Shown here: one piece after another, positions 1-11,003 of the stretch | Layout: each line of letters opens with the position of its first letter | Numbering within the stretch: the first letter of the stretch is position 1 | Assembly (NCBI GenBank): GCA_015501605.1 | Contig: JADNRZ010000006.1 | Span: 1,860,001 to 1,924,000 of the forward strand | Reading direction: 5' to 3' | DNA: 64,000 nucleotides | From: Panaeolus papilionaceus | Lineage: Eukaryota; Basidiomycota; Agaricomycetes; Agaricales | Made by a program: the position numbers and the translations under genes | The notes under the pieces: generated by a model | Seen by the model: the letters and a program-made list of their open reading frames with translations, nothing else | Database searches by the model: none | Told to the model about the DNA's origin: nothing

Positions 1-2
1 CG

Positions 3-1448
3 TGGATCCCGCAAGACCTTGCAAAGGACGAACCCAAACCAGCGCCAACGCCAATCGTACACAAGGATCCACTGTTCTATTATGAGAACGTCGTCCTCAA
101 GGTATATTCTTATATCCAGCTGAGATCCATACACCTCTGCTCACCAACTTGCACACCTACCAATGAAAGGTCGAAGACACCTTGTTCTGCGTTCCCAAAA
201 GCGGTTTAAACGAGCCCGGAACGTACTTCAACAAACTATTCGCTGGTCCCTGGTATGGATCCGAGAGGCCAGGTAGCTCGGATGACAATCCTATCGTTCT
301 CGAGGGAGTGTCGAAGGACCACTTTCAGGCTTTCTTGAAGTTGATCTTCCCTTCGTTCGTCATCGTTTTTTTTTGTAGTTTTTTACACTTCACTGACATC
401 CTCCTTAGACGTAGAGGTCCTAGACCCTATCCTGATCATGAGGCACAGTGGCTAGCTATGCTTCACCTCGGAGCGGAGTGGAACTTCCCCGACGTAAGTC
501 TTCCTCCGCCACTATGACCAGTCCTCAGATATGTCGTATCTCACTCATATTTCTCATCCCTTTCATTAGATAAAAGAAACCGCTCTCAAGCATCTCGAAT
601 ATCTCTTCAAAGCATCCTCGCCAACTGCAGCCACATCCCACGACCCCATTCGCGCTCTCGTTTTGTGTCTCAAGTGTAAAATCCAGCAGCATCTAGCCCA
701 CCAATTCGAGCTCATCATCACCTCCATCACACCCCTCAAACGGGACGAGATGTCAGCTGCGGGGCTTGACGACACCACCATACAGCTCATCACGGAGATG
801 AGAGAGCAATGGGTGTGCGGTGCGATGTGGGGTATGCACGGTCTCCATAAGCTCGCAAGCGAAGAGAAGGGAGTGTTCGCGACACAATCTCCTGCTAGGT
901 CCATTGTGGACAAGTATCTCGAGCATTGGCCAAAGATTACCGGGTGGTTCGCCCTTCGCAACGCCCCACCTTTCCCCTGTGCTAAATGGCCAGGAGCTAT
1001 AGGGTGGGGTATCAGCACACCTACAACAGGACGACTTCAAGCAGAGGAGAAAATGCGACTTGAAGCACAAGTCAAGCGTTTCAAGGAAAAGGAGTTGCAG
1101 ATTGCGATGAAGTTGATAGAAGAAAAGGAGGCAGCAGAGGCAAAAAGGAAAGAGGATCAGGAAATGGCAGAGAAACAGAAAGAGGCCGCAGAGAGGGAAG
1201 CAGCAGAGGCCGCACAGAAGGAAGCAGCTGCACTGCAACAGAAGGTGGCTATTAAAGGGAAAAAGGGATTAGCTAAATCGAGAGCGGAAGAGAGAAGACG
1301 GAAATTGGAAGAGGAGGAGAGGCGCAAGGAAGAATTGAAGGAGAGGGTGATGGAAGAAAACCGGGAAGAGGGGTTGAAGAAGGAAAAAGAGGAGAGGGAG
1401 TGGGCCGAGTGTCTTGAGGAACAGGAGAAGGCGAAAATGACAAAGTAG
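3..1448 (+). CDS. BTB/POZ-domain protein with C-terminal coiled coil, 5' partial
   Basis: The frame is open from the left window edge, so the start is missing. Exons read 3-101, 170-354, 409-493 and 570-1448, joined by GT-AG introns of 54-76 bp. The joined protein shows the fungal BTB pattern: NVVLKVEDTLFCVPKSGL, a central VLEGVSKDHFQAFLKLIFP block, then LGAEWNFPDIKETALKHL. The two other BTB loci nearby (relic 5630-6361 and split gene 6849-8703) have the same blocks. The last ~150 residues are almost pure Lys/Glu/Ala and should form a long charged coiled coil, unlike the Cys-containing tails of the other two. BTB domains mediate dimerisation and can link substrates to CUL3 ubiquitin ligases; the role here is unknown. 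The TAG stop at 1446-1448 is clear. Confidence 0.8.
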
Positions 1449-2287
1449 AGAAATACTCTTGGCCTGGCAGTTAGAGTAATTGTGTACATTTTTTGCTGTC
1501 GAATGAAACACCACCAAATGCATCTTGGAAGGAGGCAGGTTCTAGTGCGCATAACACTTAGATTTACCATTGAACAACCTCTAAACGCGAGGACCATTCG
1601 CGTGCAACAATGCCCGAGGCGGTTCATGTTTGGGCAAGAAGGGATTTCTGCAAAGATAACGCGAGAAGTAATCCAGGAAGCAAATCCGCAGACCCCAGAG
1701 AGATTTAGGCAAGGAAAAGACGGTAAGCAGAAAGCGCTGTGTGGGACTTGTAGTCGTCAAGCATAATCGAGAGTTGTGTTGGGAGCTCATCAGCAGACAA
1801 GAAACTCAATAACCCGTTGTTTTATCGCTCATATGTTCTAGTCTCTTTAAATAGCACAAAAACGTCACTATATGCACCTTCAAGCAAAGAATGTAAGCAT
1901 TTCCGAAAGCAGGAACCAAAAAATATAGCACATACCATGTATGAATCAATTCCAACCCGACCATCCCTGTAAACCAGTCAGAATATAGACAATCGCACCA
2001 AACCACCTTGAAACACCGAGCACAATAAAACGTAGTCCGGACTAAATGCACGCAAAAAAAAAAATAGTATATAAAAAAGCGTACTCCTACCCCCCACCTA
2101 CTCGTATTCGTAAATGCCAACACCAACCTCCCCAAAACCCACACCACTCGGATGGGGTCTCGAAATGAAACAACGTCTCGGGAAGAAAACGAAGAAAACG
2201 AAATCTAAATTACACTCCTAGCGGATATTAATATCAATACCTCTGATTCATTTGTCAGATTCAGAGAGAGTCGATAATTTAAATGAA
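1449..2287. other. Intergenic, no gene seen
   Basis: This holds the 3' flank of the BTB gene and of the convergent cytochrome c peroxidase. It is AT-rich in its second half, with a poly-A stretch near 2047. The short open frames have no recognisable homology, splice support or coding character. No RNA gene was seen. Confidence 0.6.
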
Positions 2288-3971
2288 TCAGTTCTTCTTT
2301 TCGGCTTGCTCCTCGACAGTGGGCATGATCCATGGCTCGGGAATGACGAATTGCTCAGTGGGAACACCGAGCTCAAAGAGGCGAGCGACGGCGTTGGAGA
2401 AGCTAAGCGAGGTAAAAAAAACAAACATGGTCAGCGTCGAGTAATGAGAAAGAAAAGAAAAAAATTATGAAACGTACTCCTTGAACCAGAGGTCCTGAGA
2501 GTCAGCATAAGCCTTAGCAAACTTCTTGAAAGACTTGTCCTGGACGAGGACATAGTCGGTGCTATCAATCACGCATGACATCAGTTCAACGTCATCACCA
2601 GGGGAAACGAGACAATGAAAAAAAAGACATACGGAAGCATCATCAAACTCTTAGTCTTCTTGTCCTCGAGCTGCTTGGGTCCATCCCAACGCTTCCACAC
2701 CCACTTCTCGTCGAACAAGAGCTTGAAGAAGTCGTTGGTCACGGTGGTGGGGGAGAACGTCCAAGGACCTTCGAATCCAGAGCGGTCACGATGGGCGCGG
2801 CCAAGAGCGTGGGCACCAGAGAGAGCGACGATTTCCTGGTCGTTGAAGCTAATATAACGAAGAATACGTTAGATAATGTGAAAGGCAAAAAAAAAAAAAA
2901 GGTGAATATATGCGCACCCCATGCGTCCGAAAATGTTGCGGAGGTGATCAGCTCCCTGAGTAGCGTCGGGGAGACGACCATCGGGAGTAGCCTGAGCGGC
3001 GAAACCGTCAATGCGTCCGGGGCGCCATGGGACATGAGGGCCGGCCATTTCCTATAAGAAAAAGAGAGAATCACAAGCCAAATGATCAGTAACCAGGAAA
3101 AGAAAGCCAGCGAAACATTGATACTCACCTGAATGGCGGCAACACCGGCCAAAGTCCAGAGGTCACCGTAGCTGATCCATGGGAACTCCTCTTTGACCTT
3201 CTCCATGAGGTCGCGAGCAACGTTCAATCCAGCATTAGCTCCGTGCTTGGATTCGGGTTCAAAACGCATGGTAGCATAATTGCTAAAAGGGTGAAACAAG
3301 CGTATGATAAGCTTACTCGGGTTCTCATGATTGACAGTGAAGTGAAAACATCACGGAAAAAAAAAATTAAGCGAAAGATAAAAGAAATGCTGACCTGCCA
3401 CCCGTCTTTGACTCCTTATCGTAGGTTCCAGAGGCGTGCCAGGCAAGACGGACGAGAACGGGTCCGTAGGAACCATCTAGAAAGTTTGAGAATATGGAGT
3501 TAGATATGTGCGCACCAACTCGGGGTAACTCATGGATGAACTCACCATCGTACTCTCCGGCATCCTCAACTAGCTTAGCAATGCGGTTGTAGACCTAGAT
3601 CAAATGAAAAAAACGCGTCAAACACGATCTTACCCAGCAAAAAACCCGTTGTTCGTGCTTACCTTGATGTAGTCCTCCTTGGTGGGGACAAAGTTGGCCT
3701 TAACTTTGGCCGACTGAATCTCCGACTTCAAAGCAGTCCCAGCCTCCTTTCCGCTGGAGGTGTTGTAAAAGTAGTACCCGAGACCAGCAGCGGCGGCAGC
3801 TCCGAGTCCAAGGTAGAGACCAGTGCTGGAAGCAGCTTTTGCTTCAGGGGCTGGTGGTGGGGTAGAGAATTTGCGGTTCCAGTTAGTACGGAACTGGCTC
3901 TTTGGTAACTGAGCAGCACGACGAGCAGAGCCACGAAGAGGAGCACGGAAAGCAGCAGCTGTGAAGGACAT
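2288..3971 (-). CDS. CCP1: Cytochrome c peroxidase, mitochondrial
   Basis: Class I heme peroxidase that reduces hydrogen peroxide with electrons from ferrocytochrome c in the mitochondrial intermembrane space. Eight exons on the minus strand (3971-3663, 3594-3546, 3476-3395, 3282-3129, 3051-2918, 2848-2633, 2561-2478, 2402-2288) sum to 1143 bases, or 380 residues, a normal length. The first ~75 residues are a basic presequence ([20 protein letters not shown]) followed by an Ala/Gly-rich hydrophobic segment, as in the bipartite yeast leader. The distal active site is [12 protein letters not shown] (Arg, Trp, His). The proximal heme ligand lies in [19 protein letters not shown]. The C-terminus [14 protein letters not shown] is family-like. 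All introns are GT-AG and every junction restores the expected alignment. Confidence 0.95.
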
Positions 3972-5629
3972 CTTGAAAAAGAGGTCGGGAGGAGGAGGAG
4001 ATGGTGGTGGTTGATGGAAGAGAATGCAAGCGTTGAGACTTGGTAGTTATAAGCCCAAACATTGATTCCCGCTAATTAGATCCTTTACAATTCCGTTTCC
4101 TTCCTTGGCATTTTCCATTTCCTTCCATTGCTTATGCTTCCGAAGGACCAAATTACTGTATTATAACCAGTTTATACCAAGAATATTACTAGTTCCAGTC
4201 AATTCTTCAAAGGTTTTGAGATAAATTTCCCAGTTACACCGGGTCAAATCCAAAAATTTCCAGAGATTTCTAGCCCCAAAGCCACCAAATCCCGTCCCAG
4301 GCGCGACGCTTTCCTCCAAAAAGACATGCTCCAGATTGCAATGATTGTCCACCATCCATACGCCAAGGAACCAATCAGAAGAACCAGTTTATCAAGGCGG
4401 GAAATCCATTTCGGCTTTTACTTTTATCAGCCAATGATGAGAAACCCAGTCACGTTTCAGATTTTTGTAAGCCGGTCACATGGTTAGATTTCTAATGGTC
4501 CGAGCTGGAGATGATTCGGATGGCTCGCTCAACATAGATGACGAAGGGGAAGCGGAGAATAGGTGCGGAGAAGATTTCCGGGGAGACGGCCATGACGGAA
4601 TAGACCAAGAGGAAGGGTGCCATCATTCGTTTATTTCTTCTTTATATACATTTAGACGACCTTCGTAACTTTCCCAAGCACACACTTGCTAATAAAGTAA
4701 TCCCTTCGAAAGGTATCTCACAGCATTCGAATTTATATTGGTTCATCATCCCACCTGACCAGCTTACGACGTCGAGATTCTAACTAACCATCAAGCCGTC
4801 AACTCATCACTCATCATTCGCGTGGTGATGTTGAGCATGATGTGGTGTTACGGGTGGTATGATTCGCTTCGATATCTCGATCACGGCTACGCTTAGCGCT
4901 GGCCGTTTCCTCTTGTGATCATTCTAGTCATTGCCAAAGGCTATGGGTTTAGCGAAAGCCTTCTCTTTCAAGCACGTCATAACATCTGGTAATCATGTCA
5001 GCTATCCCGTCGCCCGAATCCAAACAGATCGCGTTTGCATTGTACTGATCCGTTAAATTGCGGCGATTCAGATAAAATATGGGAAATATGTGAACTACAT
5101 GCTATCGCCAGCGCTGGGACCTCAGGTAAGGACTCCTGGTGCTGCCAACTTGAATGTCAGTGTTCGAGTGATTGAATGATTGGTCGCGCGGTTTTTGGAG
5201 TTTTTGGGTGTGCTTTGAGGTGTGCTCATGGTTGTTGGGCGGATTCGTGAGAATGATGGTGAGGGGAGGGTGGAGGTGGTCGTTTTTATGCTGTATAATG
5301 GTTGAGCTGGGAGTGGGATTCGACAATGCGGGCACTGGTCATTGTCATTGTCATGGCCTTTGGAGCTTGAGGTTCTTGACTTTTTTCAATTTGTCTTTGT
5401 CAATCGGACTTATACATAGGGGAATAGAAGGCCATAACAATACCATATATAATCACATCTCTTTAAGTGGAAGTTGATTTTAGGAAAACAAAGTGTTTAT
5501 TATGGCTGCTACGTGTCCGTTATGAGGATGGAGCAGTGCAGTATGTGCTGCAGTCCGAGGTACTTGTGTAGTCCACGATCTGGTGCTGTCATCTTTTTTC
5601 GTTGTGGAATTTGATGACCCACTAAACGT
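3972..5629. other. Long intergenic stretch upstream of CCP1, no gene seen
   Basis: About 1.7 kb without supported coding. Open frames up to ~100 codons exist at 4161-4355 (minus) and 5172-5477 (plus). None shows a known domain, plausible splicing or homology to other genes in the window. The part next to 3971 should hold the CCP1 promoter. Confidence 0.5.
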
Positions 5630-6361
5630 CTAATCACATTTGCACGATACGCATGTCATCCCCCAACTTAAATGACCCTCGCCTCTCTCATCTGGGTTGC
5701 AGAGGTAAAGTTCCCTCATATGGAACAACTTGAGCCCTGCCTTTGGTGTAAGACCTCCGTTAATGAGGTCATGATACGGGACACATTCTGAGCAGGCCCC
5801 CAAGAATAAGTGTGATGAGACTGTCAAAGAACCACTATTCAACTTTTCACCGATTTCCTCAGGCTGCCTGTTGAGCCATAGTAGCGCCTTTGACGTGTGT
5901 CGAAAGGAGGGAGGTAACTTTCTCTTGAACCTAAATTTATTGTGTATTTCCGTTTAAAAAAATCAGCATGAGTAAAGCGAAGCAGCTCACGCCTCCAACT
6001 TCTACTTCGTCGCTAATTGTAATACTTTGGACAACTGCTCAGATTCAGATGGCAGAGCTCGAGGTGTGCCCTCATGTTTGCTGTTCAGGCTTGAACCGTA
6101 CTTCGAACGAAATGCATGGTGGAAAAATTGGTTCGAGTGACACTCAAACGTATACAAGAATGGAAGAAAGTTCTTGAATACATCCTTAGAGATGCCTTTT
6201 AGGACAAGCGGATTACTTTCCGAGGAGTCCCCGATGATGTCGCCAGGAGAGACAGAGGCTAGAGCATTGAGACAAGCTTCGAAGAATGATCCTGGGACAA
6301 GGCGGCCTTCTTTTGGTACGTTGAATAGGGTGCGATCCACCTGAATGACGACGTTCGACAA
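5630..6361 (-). pseudogene. Decayed BTB/POZ-domain gene
   Basis: Read from high to low coordinates, the frame NVVIQVDRTLFNVPKEG then LVLKGISKDVFKNFLPFLY matches the BTB blocks of the genes at 3-1448 and 6849-8703. No ATG is found in the frame upstream, so the 5' end is missing. After LQLATK a TAG stop (6002-6004) falls where the split gene has Leu (ATELKVSKIRERA). The downstream text KLEA, then VQEKV after an intron, keeps the alignment, which points to a Leu-to-stop change. A one-base shift then leads into a last exon rich in Cys (ACSEC, CVSCKC) ending at 5630. An unusual GTAGAA donor at the stop could bypass it, so a functional spliced form cannot be excluded. It lies divergent to the split BTB gene. 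Confidence 0.55.
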
Positions 6362-7532
6362 GTAAAAAGAATGGCCTCGGGTTATTGGTTGAAGCTTTGG
6401 TACTGGTTTTAGGCATGAAGGGCAAGTAATAGGGGGGTTTTACTGGCGGCCATTAATAGGTAACTTTATATCATTTTGAAATTCTCTTGCTTTCAATAAA
6501 AAAAACTCGCTCAGTGGCGTGGAGAACAGCGCGACGAGATAAAGAGCGCCTTTGGGTACCAATACTACCTTTATGACCGCTGTTAAGGTACCTCTTGGAA
6601 TAAAGACAAGGGACATCGCACAGCCTAAAAAACAAGGACACCGATATGAATTACTCATCGATTGTGGGCTATCATGACCCACTGACTGTCAGATCTTTAC
6701 AATAGCAACTGAAGTCATAGTGCTGGGGGGGTGACAAACCTTCACTGCACCTGCCTCGAAGCGGTTATCTCTCACACCTGAGATACTTAAAGCTTGAGGA
6801 TGTTGGACTACTGGCATCCTATCACATACACACAACCCTTTATTAACCATGGCAAACCCAAACTCCCCTGATCAACCCGAGTGGGGTAGTTTGTCTGACC
6901 CTTCCAGTTACCATTTTTTCACAGTAGGCCGTTTGATTCAGTCGCTAAACCTCATCGTACTCACCAGTTTATTTTCTGGATCTGCTGCGTAGGTGGAAAA
7001 TCAACTCTTCTGTGTCCCCGTTAGATGCATTCTATTTAAAGGCTCTTTCTTCGAGGAGCATCTCTTGGTTGAAGGTGCAAACCTTAACGCAATGCCTGGA
7101 TTCTCTAAGGAAATTCCCCTTGTTATCAATGGCGTCTCGGTAGACGCCTTTCGGGAATTCCTTCGCGTGGTGTATCCGCAGTACGTGTTATACTTTATTT
7201 TCTTTAGACAGCCATCATGAAACCCAAGACTTTTATCATATAGCGCTGATGTAGATCCGCCATCCAGTCCGGAAGAATGGCTCAGAGTTCTCGAAGTTGC
7301 AACGGAACTCAAGGTCAGCAAAGTAAGCACGCAGTCACCGCTGTAGTCCTTTGATCCCGAGATCTAATGCATCATACGCCCTCTCCCTGCCACTCCATTC
7401 AGATACGCGAACGAGCTATCATAGCCTTAAACACGCATATCGAAAACGCTTCCTTCCACGAGAGAGTTGTCCACGGCTCGCGCTATGGTGTGGCTGATTG
7501 GCTCAGACAAGGCCTCCGAGGAGTCGTTACCA

Positions 7533-7538
7533 GTGACC
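7533..7538. repeat. Left target-site duplication GTGACC
   Basis: GTGACC directly precedes the left TIR of the element and recurs at 8393-8398 directly after the right TIR. Six bases is an uncommon duplication length for cut-and-paste elements. Confidence 0.7.
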
Positions 7539-7624
7539 TATGGTGCGCCGTTTGCACAAATATTAAATATGTTGCAAACCTCTGTGGAAATATATGGAGT
7601 TACCCAAACTCTTCTTAGAAACAT

Positions 7625-7882
7625 GAAGTGTGTGCCCTAAGTCCCAAGTGCATGTGCGCCCCAACTCTTAGAGCGTGCGCTCCAACTCTCAAGGTGTGCG
7701 CTCCAACTCTTGAGGTGTGTATGTATACTCACCAAGCGTGCACCCCGACTCTCGAAGGGTGCATGCAAAGTCTTAGGGTGCATGCCCCAACTCTCGGAGT
7801 GTGCACCCTAACTCTCAAAATGCATGTGCAAACTATCAAAATATGCACCCCACCTCTCAGAGAGTGCGCCCCAACGCTCTAA
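7625..7882. repeat. Left-arm subterminal tandem repeats
   Basis: About a dozen imperfect units of roughly 20 bp share a core like GTGCGCCCCAACTCTCAAG, varying at the purine/pyrimidine positions. They are interrupted by a TATGTATACTCACCAAGC variant unit. The array is the inverted counterpart of 8040-8305. Confidence 0.8.
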
Positions 7883-8039
7883 GAAGCCATTTCCAGACTT
7901 CAGACCACATATTTTTTGTAATTAACAAGGGTTTGACCATGTATTTCTGTGAAAATTTTGCACTTTTATTTGTAGATTTACGTGTTTTGCTCCCCAAATT
8001 GAAGGGTTTGCACATAATTTTGAGAATTGGAGAGTTGGG

Positions 8040-8305
8040 GTGCACAATCTTGAAGACAGCGACGCCGTTCTGAGACTTGGGGTGCACACTCCGAGAGTTG
8101 GGGGCATGCACCCTAAGACTTTGCATGCACCCTTCAAGAGTCGGGGTGCACACTTCGAGGGTTGGGGTACACACTTCGAGAGTCGGGGTGCACGCTTGGT
8201 GAGTATACATACACACCTCAAGAGTTGGAGCGCACACCTTGAGAGTTGGGGCGCACGCTCTAAGAGTTGGGGTGCACATGCACTTGGGACTTAGGGCACA
8301 CACTT
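8040..8305. repeat. Right-arm subterminal tandem repeats (inverted)
   Basis: Reverse-complement copy of the left array in the same unit order, including the TATGTATACTCACC variant unit. It carries about two extra ~20-bp units around 8150-8190 that the left arm lacks, so the arms have diverged by repeat gain or loss rather than only by point changes. Confidence 0.75.
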
Positions 8306-8703
8306 CATGTTTCTAAGAAGAGTTTGGGTAACTCCATATATTTCCACAGAGGTTTGCAACATATTTAATATTTGTGCAAACGGCGCACCATAGTGACCCT
8401 CATGAACAAGTCCCTCACACCGAGATGATTCAAATGAGAATCCCACTTGAAATTCTTATAAGGCTGCTTTCTCAAAGGGAGCGCTTTCTTATGGGGCATA
8501 TACCGGAGCGTGAGCCTCGTCTGATGGCAGTCTCGCTGCCACCACGCTGCGTATCATGCGAGAAGTTGATAGATGACACACCTGCTATTTGCTGGGCATA
8601 TAAGCAGCTCGATGTCGAGTTCGCGAATGAATTTATGGGCTTGTATATCTGGGATGTCAATAGGTACTGCTCAGAGGAGTGTTCCAGGCGGGTGGAATCC
8701 TAA

Positions 8704-11003
8704 ATGAGGAGTTACGATGATTATCTGTGGCCTTCCGAGTCAGCAATGGTCACTGTTCAGTGTAATGATAATGAATTGGAAACGGGACGGTAATGAGCCG
8801 CGCGCCCATCTACCTCCGTTTTCGCGATTTTGGACTATTCTAGCGACTCGCCGCTCACGCGCCTATGCCACGGCATCAGCATCGCGCTCACACACGCACG
8901 CTATCACGCCCGCACTACCTGCTTTCTTGAAAATTTCATAACTTCTTTTCTTTCATTTATTCAAAAATCCCTGTTCCATCTTTCGTTTCTTTAATTCATG
9001 TCAACCTTCATCATTATTCAATCGTTTTCTCATGTTGTAGATACACTCCCAGGTAGTTACTATATTCTTTGTACTCTAGCTTACCTCGAGGAATTGAAGG
9101 ATTCTGACCTCCCATATTTCGTGTCTGAGCTTCGTTTCTGTTTCGTTTCGTCTTAGCAGTCATACCAGCCGTCGCTTGGTTCGTTTCCTATCGTATCTCA
9201 TCGTCTCTCAGTCCCTCAGCGTCGCCAGCCGTGTCTGGTTTAAGTTTCTTGCTTATTCTTCGTATCCTAGTCGTCCTACGTAGCCACCGTCATTGGCTTT
9301 CGTTCCTAGTTGCCGCAGTCGTCGGTTTCTGTTCCTTGATCGCTTCGTTTCGTCTCTCAGTGTCGCCGTCGTCGATCTGAACCTCCCTCCATCGCCCTCA
9401 GCCTTCCTCTTTAAACCTCAGCTCTCCGGACCCCACAAACTCGTACACGAGCGCTCATTCTCATCACTCACCTTGCACCATCACACTCCAACTCACCATC
9501 CCATTTCTCATTTTGTTTTCATTCCCCATTCGTCCTCTCACCGAAGCGCTCATCATCAACGGGGATATAGAGTTTTTCTTTTATGTACAAGTAGATATTC
9601 AACGATATGGGTAATATCGCCTGAATGGAGGGTGGGGTTCAATTCAACCTCAGATTGGATCTCCGCTTCAAATGGATTTCTCAGGGAGTCCAGCCTGCCA
9701 GGGGCATTCGTTTCCTCTCTCCTCCTTTCATACTATGCTTATCTCCAATCGATTATTTGTGCATTCCCTTTGTTCTTCTTTTCTTTAAAAAGGCCCCAGA
9801 AGCACTCCTCGTTTAAGTTTACATATATTCCCAAATAATAAGAGTCAAAATCCTTGAAGAATTCAGTCATGTCTTCGAAATGTAACGACCAGACTAAACG
9901 GGCTTCAAAATTGTTGCAATTGAGACCGAGAGATATTTAGATCGCCGCTTAACCACTTCCGATCCTTTCACCACCCTCTGCTTCTCCTTAATTACGAGGA
10001 ATATTAGCACCCCATCCATAAATCGACTCGCGTCTCTTCAGAGGATCAGGTGAGGAGCTATTTTTAAACTACAGATTTTGTGCCACATCATTGACGGCGA
10101 ACAACGCTTAAAGCCCATAACATATGCGAATGAGTAATCAAGGACTGGTAATTGGAATGCATATGCATATTGATGATAGCTAAAGCACATGGCTTTCTTT
10201 CGTTAGTGAGGTGAGTTGTAGAGACTTCCTTTAGCGAGCATAAAACGTCGGCTGGTAAAGCGATGTTAACGGCTAATTTTCTGCTTTTTTTAGATTTCTC
10301 TCCCATAACCTCGTGGCACTCTCCACCACAATCCTCCTTCATCCGACCCAATTCTCAGCCCTGTCCGCTCGCAAAGCCTTTTGCGTTCAATCTTGTCAGC
10401 GTTGACCACAAGACGGCAGCTCTACATGTGCTCCAAGAGTAACATTGTATTTATTCAGGGCGTCGTACCGCGCTGCAAATCGAAACGTCAATTCGGTTGG
10501 TGTAACCACTGGCTACTTGGTCATTGTCTCACGCGATAAGAGCTTCGATAATATGTAGAAGACACTCCGATGCGATACTTGTCAAATCGTAGGCGGAGCC
10601 TCACCGTCCGCGTAAACCAATGGGTTGTCCCTCAAGCTCAGTGTTCTGGTCACCGAGTCTCTACAAGTTTGTGGATCTCCAACCTTTGATCCATGTCTAA
10701 GGTGTCGTCAGGGTAGCTCGGCTTTTTGATGATATCCATTATAGAACTTTAGAAGGTCAAGGAAGGTGCCAGCTATTGATTAGATCCCAAGTTTATTTAC
10801 ACGAAAGCGTCTCATGATCGACTCATCAATGGGTCGACATTCCTTCTCGGGAACCAAGCGCACCCGACATCTGGTACACATGGTTCTACCGGAATGCATG
10901 TCGATTTGTTTCTGATATTATTTGGGACAGGAGTCTATAAAGACTTGCGCTTCTTTCTTGTAAGGCCTCCGTGCCAGCTTGCTTGCCCACCATTCCGCCC
11001 ACC
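8704..11003. other. Gene-poor 2.3 kb, possible old LTR
   Basis: No supported gene. From 9100 to 9400 the plus strand is pyrimidine-rich with imperfect repeats of a TCGTCTCTCAGTGTCGCC-like motif. A possible LTR starts with TGTAATGA at 8761, preceded by TTCAG; TTCAG recurs at 9866-9870, but the intervening end is not the usual CA. A second TGTAACGACC start-like string is at about 9881. A 181-codon plus frame at 9293-9838 is low-complexity and starts mid-repeat, so I do not call it a gene. The last few hundred bases before 11004 should contain the subtilisin promoter. Confidence 0.35.

Larger units (their letters stand above)
7539..8392. mobile_element. Non-autonomous TIR (foldback-like) element inside a BTB exon
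   Basis: The ends are inverted copies. TATGGTGCGCCGTTTGCAC starts at 7539, and its reverse complement ends at 8392. The inversion continues for roughly 300 bases into each arm, almost without mismatch, so the whole element could fold into a long hairpin around an AT-rich single-copy centre (about 7890-8040). Inside the TIRs lie tandem repeats of about 20 bp. There is no transposase frame; the two frames of 84 and 148 codons here are translations of the repeats. The 854-bp size, 6-bp duplication and intact arms indicate a recent non-autonomous insertion. The superfamily is uncertain: duplications of 6-7 bp are reported for Dada-type elements, but TIR similarity was not tested. Confidence 0.85.
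6849..8703 (+). pseudogene. BTB/POZ-domain gene interrupted by a TIR element
   Basis: Exons 6849-6923, 6993-7180, 7244-7322 and 7403-7538 encode a BTB domain: VENQLFCVPVRCI, LVINGVSVDAFREFL, EEWLRVLEVATELKV and IRERAIIALNTHIE. The last exon is broken at 7538 by the 854-bp element at 7539-8392. Coding resumes at 8399 and runs to the TAA at 8701-8703. Leaving out the element and one copy of the 6-bp target duplication gives 783 bases, exactly 261 codons, with no stop or shift. The resumed part encodes a Cys-rich tail (PPRCVSCEKL, YCSEECSRRVES) that could bind zinc. As it stands, translation enters the element and stops at about 7618. The start ATG is the first in frame, in a context that suits it. 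Confidence 0.75.

Noticed and set aside
1157..1627. Minus-strand frame of 156 codons opposite the coiled coil
   Set aside because: Antisense shadow of the Lys/Glu-rich BTB gene end.
7628..8303. Open frames of 84, 90 and 148 codons with Cys/Thr/Pro-rich repeats inside the first element
   Set aside because: They are translations of the ~20-bp DNA repeats and appear on both strands because the arms are inverted. No domain or independent coding signal.
7533..8393. The element acting as an intron, with GT at the left duplication and TAG at the right end
   Set aside because: Splicing from 7533 to 8393 would shift the downstream frame by one base; only removal of 860 bases (element plus duplication) restores it.
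9293..9838. 181-codon plus-strand frame
   Set aside because: Lies over the pyrimidine-rich repeats. Composition is Ser/Phe/Leu/His-biased and no family or splicing pattern is visible.
10088..10351. 87-codon minus-strand frame upstream of the subtilisin
   Set aside because: No homology or gene context; length is within chance expectation.
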